A stretch of DNA of 33,405 nucleotides from NCBI GenBank assembly GCA_016926065.1, contig JAFGPI010000041.1, positions 1-33,405 on the forward strand, read 5' to 3'. This stretch comes from Candidatus Krumholzibacteriota bacterium (GTDB taxonomy: Bacteria; Krumholzibacteriota; Krumholzibacteriia; Krumholzibacteriales; Krumholzibacteriaceae). Of this stretch, positions 27,114-33,405 are shown one piece after another (the first letter of the stretch is position 1; every line of letters begins with the position of its first letter). A program made the translations under genes and the position numbers. Under the pieces are notes generated by a model that ran no database searches, had not been told where the DNA came from, and saw only the letters and a program-made list of their open reading frames with translations.

Positions 27114-27980
27114 ATGCCGAACGAAGCCATAAGGGTGGACAGGATAGAGTATAGCTACGGTGATATACGGGCGGTGCAGGGGATATCATTCGCGGTCGGG
27201 GAAGGTGAGATTTTCGGATTTCTGGGACCCAACGGCGCCGGGAAGTCCACCACCATCAAGATGCTTACCGGTCAGCTCAACCCCCAGGGGGGAAAGATCG
27301 AGGTGCTGGGAATGGACATCGCCAGAAACCGGGAGAAGGTGCAGGCCCTGATCGGGATCTGTTTCGAAAGAACCAATCTCTATGAAAGAATGAGCGCCAT
27401 CGAGAACCTCAACCTTTTCGCCCGGCTTCACGGGGTAAAGGATTTTGACGTGACTGAGATCTTGGTCCGGGTGGGATTGGAGCAGAGGGGGAGAGACCGG
27501 GTGTTCGGTCTATCCAAGGGGATGAAACAGCGCCTGATGGTGGCCCGGGCACTGGTCAACCGTCCCTCAGTGCTGTTTCTGGATGAGCCGACCGAGGGCC
27601 TCGATCCGGCCTCCGCCGATAATATCCGTAACGTCATCCGGCAGGAGAGAGATCGGGGGGCGACGGTCTTCCTGACCACGCATGACATGCTGGAGGCGGA
27701 CAAATTATCCGACCGGGTGGCCTTTATCAACGACGGGGAAATAGTGGCCCTGGATACGCCGGACAACCTCAAGCAAAAATTCGGAAAGAGGGCCATCCGG
27801 GCGCAGGTCAGAGGAGAAGAGGGGAAAATGGAGGAGAGGGAAATAGAGATGGATAGAGCGGGAACGGCCACGGAGGTGCGGGCCCTGTTCGACCGGGACA
27901 GGGTGATAACCATACACAGCGAAGAGGCGAGCCTGGAAGATATCTTTATCAAGATTACCGGAAGGGGTCTAAGCGCGTGA
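27114..27980 (+). CDS. ABC-2 type exporter, ATP-binding protein
   Basis: 288 residues from ATG 27114, preceded by GGGGGGAA. Walker A GPNGAGKST is at about 40-48, the ABC signature LSKGMKQRLMVARAL follows, then Walker B VLFLDEPTEGLDP and the H-loop TTHD. After about 215 a C-terminal domain typical of NatA/CcmA-like exporters follows. It powers the two membrane proteins encoded next, with which it overlaps through GTGA. The substrate cannot be read from the sequence; NatAB-like sodium or drug/lipid export are family options. Confidence 0.92.
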   Translation: MPNEAIRVDRIEYSYGDIRAVQGISFAVGEGEIFGFLGPNGAGKSTTIKMLTGQLNPQGGKIEVLGMDIARNREKVQALIGICFERTNLYERMSAIENLNLFARLHGVKDFDVTEILVRVGLEQRGRDRVFGLSKGMKQRLMVARALVNRPSVLFLDEPTEGLDPASADNIRNVIRQERDRGATVFLTTHDMLEADKLSDRVAFINDGEIVALDTPDNLKQKFGKRAIRAQVRGEEGKMEEREIEMDRAGTATEVRALFDRDRVITIHSEEASLEDIFIKITGRGLSA

Positions 27981-29041
27981 ACGGCAGGATCATCGGAACG
28001 CTCGTCGCCAGCGATTTCAGGAATTTTATCCGGGATAAATTCGTCAGCATAATGATGGCGGCCGGCATGGCGCTTTTCATAGCGATCTATTTTCTGATGC
28101 CGGGGAAGGTCGAAGAGACGATCAAGATCGGCCTGTACCTTCCCCAGATCCCGCACCTGACCGGGATGCTGCCGCGGGAGGAGGGAGTGGAATTCTATCA
28201 GGCGCAGTCGGAGGAGGATTTGAAACGGGAGATAATGGAGAGGCGGATTCTATTCGGCATCTCGGCTCCCGGAGATGGCGGGACGTCCCTGCAATCCGGG
28301 CAAAGACCTCGGATTTTCGTTTATTATCCTTCCGATGTCCCGGACGAGATCAAGGAAATGGGCACCATCCTGGTGGGAGAGATGATAAACGAGGCCGGCG
28401 GTTACCGCAGCGGCATCGAAGCGGCAGAGATCGTCTTGGGGCCGGATATGGGGGGAAAGCAGATCCCTCACCGGAACCGCATGCTACCCCTGCTGGTATT
28501 CGTCTTTTTGATTTCCGAGACGATAGGCCTGGCCAACCTGATAACCGAGGAATGGAGGGGGGGCACGGTCCGGGCCCTTTTGACCACGCCCATGACGGGG
28601 GTGGATTTTTTCGCCGCCAAAGGGATCACCGGACTGTGGATGTCCCTCTCCCAGATTTTTCTGCTGCTGATATTGACCGGCAGCCTGGGACGGAACGCCC
28701 TCCTGATAGCGGTTACCTTGCTTCTGGGAGCGTTGATGATAAACGGAGCGGCCTTCGTTATCGCCTCGGCATCCCGGGACATGATGTCGGTTATCGGCTG
28801 GGGAACGTTGTTTATGATGCTCCTGGCCGTGCCGGCGATCACGGTGATGATCCCCGGGCCGGTGGCAGGATGGATAAAAGTGATACCTTCATATTATCTG
28901 GTGGACATCCTCCACCGGGCGATCAATTTCGGCATAAGCTGGGAAGGCAACCTGCGGGGCCTGCTCTATCTGGGAGGCCTGGATCTGGCATTCAACTTTC
29001 TGGGGATAGTCGCCTTGAAGAGGAAGCTGTATGAGTCCTAG
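27977..29041 (+). CDS. ABC-2 type exporter permease 1
   Basis: 354 residues starting at a GTG that overlaps the ATPase stop by 4 nt. One membrane helix near 26-44 is followed by an extracytoplasmic domain (about 50-165). A bundle of about five helices follows (LLVFVFLISETIGLANLI, FLLLILTGSL, ALLIAVTLLLGALMINGAAF, TLFMMLLAVPAITVMI, LDLAFNFLGIVAL). The motif EEWRGGTVRALLTTPMTGVDFFAAK is the ABC-2 permease coupling region. It overlaps the second permease by 11 nt, and the pair probably form a heterodimer. Confidence 0.88.
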   Translation: MNGRIIGTLVASDFRNFIRDKFVSIMMAAGMALFIAIYFLMPGKVEETIKIGLYLPQIPHLTGMLPREEGVEFYQAQSEEDLKREIMERRILFGISAPGDGGTSLQSGQRPRIFVYYPSDVPDEIKEMGTILVGEMINEAGGYRSGIEAAEIVLGPDMGGKQIPHRNRMLPLLVFVFLISETIGLANLITEEWRGGTVRALLTTPMTGVDFFAAKGITGLWMSLSQIFLLLILTGSLGRNALLIAVTLLLGALMINGAAFVIASASRDMMSVIGWGTLFMMLLAVPAITVMIPGPVAGWIKVIPSYYLVDILHRAINFGISWEGNLRGLLYLGGLDLAFNFLGIVALKRKLYES

Positions 29042-30089
29042 AAGGATAGGGATCTTGTTCCAGAAGGAACTGACCGATAGCTCAAAAAGCTATTTCCTTA
29101 TCTTCGCCATAGTGGGCCCGCTCACCTTCACCCTGCTGGTCCATCTCGTCTTCGGCTCCTTTTTTGCCGGCAGACCGGAGCTGGGGATCAACGACCGGGG
29201 CGGATCGATAATAGTGGAGTCCTTAAGGGAAATGAATTCGATCGACCTGCGTGAATACTCCTCGGAAAGGGAATTGAAAGAAGCAGTGGAAAGCGGCGCC
29301 CGGGATATCGGCATCGTCCTTCCGGAGGGATTTGACGCCCGCCTCGGCGAAGGGGATTCCACCAGAATAACCGCCTATATCTGGGGGGAGAGCCTGCTCA
29401 AGAACCGTATCGCCGCCGGCGCCGCCTTTATCCACCAGGCCAGGGCGGCCTCCGGTAGAAACGCCCCCGTCGATATCGTTCCGGTTCCCCTGGGGGAGAA
29501 GGAGAATGTTCCCTGGCAAGACCGGTTTTTGCCCCTTATCGTCCTGATGGCGATATTCATAGCCGGTTTCGCCGTCCCGGCGACGTCGCTGGTGGAGGAA
29601 AAAGAGAAAAAGACCATCGTGCCGGTGCTCACCACTCCGGTCACCCAGAGCGAGATATTCATCGCCAAAGGGATGATGGGGCTGCTGGCAAGCGTAACCA
29701 TGGGGATAACCATTCTCTTTCTCAACCATGCCTTCAACGCCCAACTCGGTTTATTGATAGTGCTGACATTCATGGGCGCCCTGATGGCCTGCTGTATCGG
29801 ATTGATACTGGGAGCCCTGATGACCACCACGGGCGCCATCTACTCGACCATCAAGGGAATGGGCCCGTTCCTCTACGGTCCCGGCTTGGTGGCGCTCTTT
29901 CCGCGGATACCGAGCTGGATCGCAAAACTCTTCCCCACCTACTACGTGATCAATCCGATCATGGAGCTGTCCCGAAAGGGAGGAGGCTGGTCCACCATCC
30001 GCCAGGATGTCTATATATTAGGCGGAATAATAGCGGTCTTCATGGTGTTGGTGATTATCACCGGAAAGGCACGTCCCCAGGAGGCATGA
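29031..30089 (+). CDS. ABC-2 type exporter permease 2
   Basis: 352 residues with the same layout as the preceding permease: an N-terminal helix (FLIFAIVGPLTFTLLVHLVF), an extracytoplasmic domain to about 160, then five helices. The coupling motif is EEKEKKTIVPVLTTPVTQSEIFIAKGMMG. The conserved architecture shows the two permeases arose by duplication. It ends the operon, 246 bp before the converging outer-membrane gene. Confidence 0.88.
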   Translation: MSPRRIGILFQKELTDSSKSYFLIFAIVGPLTFTLLVHLVFGSFFAGRPELGINDRGGSIIVESLREMNSIDLREYSSERELKEAVESGARDIGIVLPEGFDARLGEGDSTRITAYIWGESLLKNRIAAGAAFIHQARAASGRNAPVDIVPVPLGEKENVPWQDRFLPLIVLMAIFIAGFAVPATSLVEEKEKKTIVPVLTTPVTQSEIFIAKGMMGLLASVTMGITILFLNHAFNAQLGLLIVLTFMGALMACCIGLILGALMTTTGAIYSTIKGMGPFLYGPGLVALFPRIPSWIAKLFPTYYVINPIMELSRKGGGWSTIRQDVYILGGIIAVFMVLVIITGKARPQEA

Positions 30090-30096
30090 GGGATCC

Positions 30097-30220
30097 AAAC
30101 GCCGTCCCGCGAAGAGGCCCGGTTTTGAAATGGTCATTTTCGTGAGACCCGATTCTCAGGGGATAGTTAAACGCCATCCCTCGAGGAGACCCGGTTTCGC
30201 CCCGGACATTTTTATGGAGC
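30097..30220. repeat. Two-copy 62-bp imperfect tandem repeat
   Basis: Copy 1 begins AAACGCCGTCCC at 30097, copy 2 AAACGCCATCCC at 30159. The shared blocks are AAACGCC, TCCC, CGA, GAG, CCCGGTTT, CATTTT and GATTCT, in the same order and spacing. It lies between the convergent ABC operon and the outer-membrane gene. The rest of this 245-bp gap holds a GC-rich imperfect hairpin (30270-30308) without a T-tract. No gene is seen; a minus-strand open frame over the repeats looks fortuitous. Confidence 0.7.
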
Positions 30221-30334
30221 CTGATTCTGCGGAGAGATTTCAGCAATAATCCACCAGTAGGATTTATTCCCGGCCGGACCGGCGGGGGAGCCTGATACCG
30301 GGCCGGGCCTTGAAACTTTCAGTTGGCGGTCTCT

Positions 30335-31246
30335 TTAGCCTGAGCCCTCCTCCTCGCCTCCTCCGAACTTGTAGCCGATCCCCAGGCCCAGGGTCTGCTT
30401 GAAGCGGCCTCTCAGGTCGATCTCCTTATCGTAGAGGAACTCGATATAGAGATTCACAATGATGTTTCCGGTGATGTTGGCCACGAAGTTGTTTTCCCAC
30501 CTGACATCGATGCCCTTCCAGTAATCCTCCTTGGGCAGGCCCTTCAGATCGTCCTTCTTCGAGTAGTAGAGAGCCTGGAAAACGGTGAGCTTGCTGGTGT
30601 AGGTGATCGACTTATCCAGGGGTACCCGGATATCGGTATCGAACATCAACCCGGCGTCGTAGCTGGACTGGGTCTCGCGCTTCTTGAGGATCGGATCCAC
30701 CAGCACGTCCCGGTCCAGGTATTGCCTGGTGGCCACGCCCAGCCTCACCAGCCACTCCCGGTCCTCGGCCTTCATCAGCTCCTTGGCGATTCCGGCGCTC
30801 TCGGTGAATTTTATGGGGTTGATATACCTTTTCTTGTCCGGATCGGTGCCGTCGTAGAACTGGCTTTCCAACCGGAAGCTCACGTACTGGTCGAGCGACT
30901 GGATGAAGGTCAGCCGGAAAACCGATTCGAAATCTATCAGGTCGTTCGATTTGGCCGGTTTTTTCCAGTCGCCGGTCGTTTCGTCCTGGGTGTGGGTCTG
31001 GCCGAACTTGAGTTTGAGGGTGTTGCGGTTGTTGATCTTCTCGTGGAGCTGCTTCTGGGCCAGGGAGTTGATGTTCCAGACCCAGGAGAGGTTTCCCACC
31101 TCAGTTCCGCTCCAGCTGTCGCTGTAGTAGCTCTGGGTCATGGTCAGATCGGTGTCGAGAAGCAGCTTCCAGGTTTCCTGGGCGGCCGCTCCCGAAGCAA
31201 TCAGGCAGATCGCCACGGGCAGTATTAAAAGTTTCGTGATTTTCAT
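30335..31246 (-). CDS. DUF3078-like outer-membrane beta-barrel protein
   Basis: 303 residues. A signal peptide (MKITKLLILPVAICLIASGAAA, cut before QETW) is followed by amphipathic strands alternating with turns, for example FVANITGNIIVNLYIEFLYD and KQTLGLGIGYKFG, ending in a GGGEEEGSG tail. The first strands (DTDLTMTQSYYSDSW, NLSWVWNINSLAQKQL, NNRNTLKLKFGQTHTQ) resemble DUF3078 members, which are outer-membrane proteins of unknown function in the FCB group. GGGAGGATGAC precedes the ATG. It follows mscS by 20 bp on the same strand, in one operon. Confidence 0.75.
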   Translation of the reverse strand: MKITKLLILPVAICLIASGAAAQETWKLLLDTDLTMTQSYYSDSWSGTEVGNLSWVWNINSLAQKQLHEKINNRNTLKLKFGQTHTQDETTGDWKKPAKSNDLIDFESVFRLTFIQSLDQYVSFRLESQFYDGTDPDKKRYINPIKFTESAGIAKELMKAEDREWLVRLGVATRQYLDRDVLVDPILKKRETQSSYDAGLMFDTDIRVPLDKSITYTSKLTVFQALYYSKKDDLKGLPKEDYWKGIDVRWENNFVANITGNIIVNLYIEFLYDKEIDLRGRFKQTLGLGIGYKFGGGEEEGSG

Positions 31247-31266
31247 GTCATCCTCCCGGCTGCGGC

Positions 31267-32085
31267 TCAGTTGGCCGCCGTTTCCTTGTAAAGATGCACG
31301 TCGGTCTGGGGGAAGGGAATTTCGATTCCATTGGAGTCGAATTCCTTCTTCACCTTCTCCGTGATATCAAACCTCACGGCCCAGTAATCCTCCTTTTTGA
31401 CCCAGGGGCGCAGCACGAAGTTGACGCTGGAATCGGACAGCTCGGCCACCGCTATCTGGCAGGCCGGATCAACGAGAACCCTCTGATCCCCGGAGGCTAT
31501 CTTTTGCAGGATCTGGTGGGCCTTGTCGATGGGCGAGCCGTAGGCGATCCCGAAGACCAGGTCTATGCGGCGGGTGTCGAAACCGGCGTAGTTCTTTATG
31601 ATATCTCCGTTGATCTTGCCGTTGGGAACGTAGATCTTCACGTTGTCGGGGGTGGCGATGACGGTGTTGAAAAGCCGGATCTCCTTGACCGTCCCGGCCA
31701 CGCCGGCGATTTCCACGAAATCACCGATCTTGATGGGCCGGAAAACCAGAAGCAGCACCCCGGAGGCGAAGGAGGCCAGCGAGCCCTGGAGGGCGAAACC
31801 GATGGCGAATCCGGCCGCCCCCAGTATGGCCACGAAGGAGGCGGTCTCCACCCCGAATTTCGATAGGGCGGCGATTACGGTGAACACGATAATGAGGGTG
31901 TAGACCAGGCTGCCCACAAACGAGATGATGGCCGGATCGGTTTTTGACTTCTTCAGGATCTTGACTGCGGCCCGCTTGATCAATCCGGCGGCTATGCGAC
32001 CGATAATTAATATAACGATGGCGCCGATGATCTTCAGGCCGTAGGCGCGGGCGAAATCTACGAGAAAGGTGTACATATCTTGCAT
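31267..32085 (-). CDS. Small-conductance mechanosensitive channel MscS
   Basis: 272 residues, close to E. coli MscS. Three N-terminal helices: about 12-32, about 50-70, and the pore helix TM3 (GAAGFAIGFALQGSLASFAS GVLLLVF split at 91-117) with the Gly/Ala packing pattern. It is followed by FRPIKIGDFVEIAGVAGTV, the hallmark start of the cytoplasmic beta domain, and YVPNGKI. It acts as an osmotic safety valve. AAGGAG at 5-6 nt before the ATG at 32085 decides this start over an upstream GTG at 32091. It is the first gene of the operon with the DUF3078-like protein. Confidence 0.94.
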   Translation of the reverse strand: MQDMYTFLVDFARAYGLKIIGAIVILIIGRIAAGLIKRAAVKILKKSKTDPAIISFVGSLVYTLIIVFTVIAALSKFGVETASFVAILGAAGFAIGFALQGSLASFASGVLLLVFRPIKIGDFVEIAGVAGTVKEIRLFNTVIATPDNVKIYVPNGKINGDIIKNYAGFDTRRIDLVFGIAYGSPIDKAHQILQKIASGDQRVLVDPACQIAVAELSDSSVNFVLRPWVKKEDYWAVRFDITEKVKKEFDSNGIEIPFPQTDVHLYKETAAN

Positions 32086-32149
32086 CGCCACTCCTTTTCT
32101 TTAAGGTGGAACCGATGAATTTATATATAGAGAACTCTCCTTGGCGGCG

Positions 32150-32179
32150 AATATACACGCCGATCCTCGTTATTGTAAA
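32150..32179 (-). promoter_or_regulatory. Promoter of mscS operon
   Basis: On the minus strand TTTACA (32179-32174), 18 nt, then TATATT (32155-32150), each 5/6. It leaves a leader of about 55 nt. It is divergent from the promoter at 32193-32221, only 14 bp away, so a shared regulator is possible. Confidence 0.55.
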
Positions 32180-32192
32180 TAAAAATCGAAGC

Positions 32193-32221
32193 TTGCAACT
32201 GCATGCTGCCTGTGATATTAT
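32193..32221 (+). promoter_or_regulatory. Promoter of the right-edge secreted protein
   Basis: TTGCAA (32193-32198), exactly 17 nt, then TATTAT (32216-32221, 5/6). The predicted start is about 32228, leaving an 84-nt leader to the ATG at 32312. Confidence 0.5.
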
Positions 32222-32311
32222 GAAAGTCTCACTAGTATAGAGGGCGATAATCAAGGTCAGGACCGGTATTTCCGGGTTCAATCGAGGTGAAAGTCACCAG
32301 GGGAGGGCATT

Positions 32312-33405
32312 ATGTGCCGGATACCCGCACGTTGGATCTTTATTTCACTGCTGCTGCTTCTTCCCGCCCGCGCCGAGGGCATCGTAATGCTCAACGTCCA
32401 GTGGAACGAACACAGAGAAGAATGGGAGACGCGCCCGCTGATCCTCGAGGGCGAGGGGCTCAGCCTCAACCGGGATTACCAGAACGCCTACGGGTATGAG
32501 ATGGATCTTCCGCCGGGCCCGCCGTTCGTGATCACCGACGATATCCTTATCTATAACATCGTCGATGATGACTACGTGACCGACTGGGGAAGCCTTTCGG
32601 TGACCACGACGGGGGAAGGGACCGATCCGTTCGTCCTCCAGTTCAATCCCTCCCAGGGCCCCAGCCCCGGCCCGAATACGGGGGTGATGGTCAGGGGCCA
32701 CCTATCGATCGAGGGCACCACGAGCGATCCGGTCGTCTTCGCCGGAGCGTTCAGCGGCATCGTCAACCCGGGATGGTACGAGAACAATAAGAACAACCGT
32801 CCGCGGATCAGTCTCGCCAACTGCGTTTTCGACCGCATGGGGTATGACGGTGAATGCGGCTCGTGCCTGCTGAGCATATACGCCGCGGACGTCATCATCG
32901 AAAACTGCCAGTTCTCGAACTTTCTGCCGAATGCGTTCACGCGGCTAATCAAGTTCGAGGAGACGTCCGGCCTCGATCCGGCGACATGGAATTTCACGAT
33001 GCGGGAGTGTCGGTTCAGCAACATCATCTTGGACGGTGCCCCGCCGATCAGGCTGTGGGGTATCGGCGGCGAGGTCAGGATCGAGGGGAACGATTTCCGG
33101 GACCTCATCTTCGACGACTCGAGCTGGCAGGACGGGGTGCTGGTCGATCTCTCCCCGTTCGACTGGGGGAGGATCGCCGGGAACACGGGCGGCGGCAACA
33201 CGAACAGCGCCTTCTATATCCGGGGATATTCGGACAGCGAGCATGGATCGATGACGCTTCGTTCCTCGGAAGAACTGCCGTTTCTCATCGGGCAGATCAC
33301 GGCGCTGGATGATCAGACACTGACGATCGAAGAGGGATCGGTCCTCAAGATGATCAATAACGGCGTCGAGGCGAACTTCCGCGTATACGGTGATATGATC
33401 GCCGA
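32312..33405 (+). CDS. Secreted right-handed beta-helix protein (truncated by right edge)
   Basis: An open frame of 364 complete codons runs from ATG 32312 to the window end, so the C-terminus is missing. GGGGAGG lies 5 nt before the ATG. Residues 1-22 form a signal peptide with a Leu/Ile core (WIFISLLLLLPARA). The mature part has repeating short strands of a pectin-lyase-like parallel beta-helix (RISLANCVFDRMGYD, LLSIYAADVIIENCQFSNFL, NFTMRECRFSNIILD, GEVRIEGNDFRDLIFD). Its early part (TGVMVRGHLSIEGTTSDPVV FAG split at 124-146) resembles the 'standardised' helix start also seen in the par-locus lipoprotein (GGLLVRGNLVAEGELTGKIM). No catalytic residues are recognised. Confidence 0.85.
   Translation, partial: MCRIPARWIFISLLLLLPARAEGIVMLNVQWNEHREEWETRPLILEGEGLSLNRDYQNAYGYEMDLPPGPPFVITDDILIYNIVDDDYVTDWGSLSVTTTGEGTDPFVLQFNPSQGPSPGPNTGVMVRGHLSIEGTTSDPVVFAGAFSGIVNPGWYENNKNNRPRISLANCVFDRMGYDGECGSCLLSIYAADVIIENCQFSNFLPNAFTRLIKFEETSGLDPATWNFTMRECRFSNIILDGAPPIRLWGIGGEVRIEGNDFRDLIFDDSSWQDGVLVDLSPFDWGRIAGNTGGGNTNSAFYIRGYSDSEHGSMTLRSSEELPFLIGQITALDDQTLTIEEGSVLKMINNGVEANFRVYGDMIA

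Noticed and set aside
30058-30246. Minus-strand open frame across the 62-bp repeat
   Set aside because: It reads the repeat twice with no ribosome binding site and overlaps the permease end; the repeat itself explains the pattern.

Overview
The window looks like the origin-proximal core of a chromosome from a Gram-negative (diderm) bacterium. YidC has the large periplasmic domain of diderms, there is a DUF3078-like outer-membrane protein, and a secreted protease ends in a T9SS/FlgD-type C-terminal domain of the 'FPNPFNPTT...VYF' kind. That domain, an Asp-rich 'DDDGDG..NEDP.DGIDNDGDD' motif and beta-helix exoproteins suggest an FCB-group or related uncultured candidate phylum. I cannot name the phylum from sequence alone. 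I saw no rRNA, tRNA, CRISPR array or insertion sequence.

Layout. (1) 1-8135, minus strand: in transcription order dnaN, recF, dciA (DUF721), gyrB, gyrA, then a secreted protein cut by the left edge. (2) 8136-10478: dnaA (minus) flanked by two non-coding intervals that both carry DnaA boxes. The dnaA-dnaN interval also has a DnaA-trio-like run next to a box and an AT-rich stretch, which together resemble a bipartite oriC. (3) 10479-17832, plus strand: rpmH, rnpA, yidD, yidC, khpB(jag), mnmE, mnmG, rsmG. (4) 17837-22375: three parS sites, a beta-helix lipoprotein, parA, parB, a LytM/M23 peptidase and a bactofilin, tightly packed and probably one operon. A fourth parS-like site lies inside mnmE. 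(5) 22411-23262: an Hsp20 gene (minus) with a terminator and a probable sigma-54 promoter. (6) 23351-26905: a large secreted subtilase with PQQ-like repeats and a sorting-type C-terminus. (7) 27114-30089: a three-gene ABC-2 exporter operon, followed by a 62-bp tandem repeat. (8) 30335-32085, minus: mscS and an outer-membrane beta-barrel candidate. (9) 32312 to the end: a secreted beta-helix protein cut by the right edge, driven from a promoter divergent from mscS.

How it works together. Housekeeping genes diverge from the origin: replication and topology genes leftward; ribosome, RNase P, membrane insertion, tRNA modification and segregation genes rightward. ParB loads at parS within about 10 kb of the origin. 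The parAB operon also encodes a cell-wall hydrolase and a bactofilin, suggesting that segregation is coupled to a polymerising cytoskeletal scaffold and peptidoglycan remodelling. The rest of the right-hand part is envelope and secretion functions.

The most interesting signals are the bipartite origin with trio-like element, the lipoprotein and bactofilin/LytM genes embedded in the par locus, the intragenic parS in mnmE, and the sigma-54-type promoter in front of hsp20.
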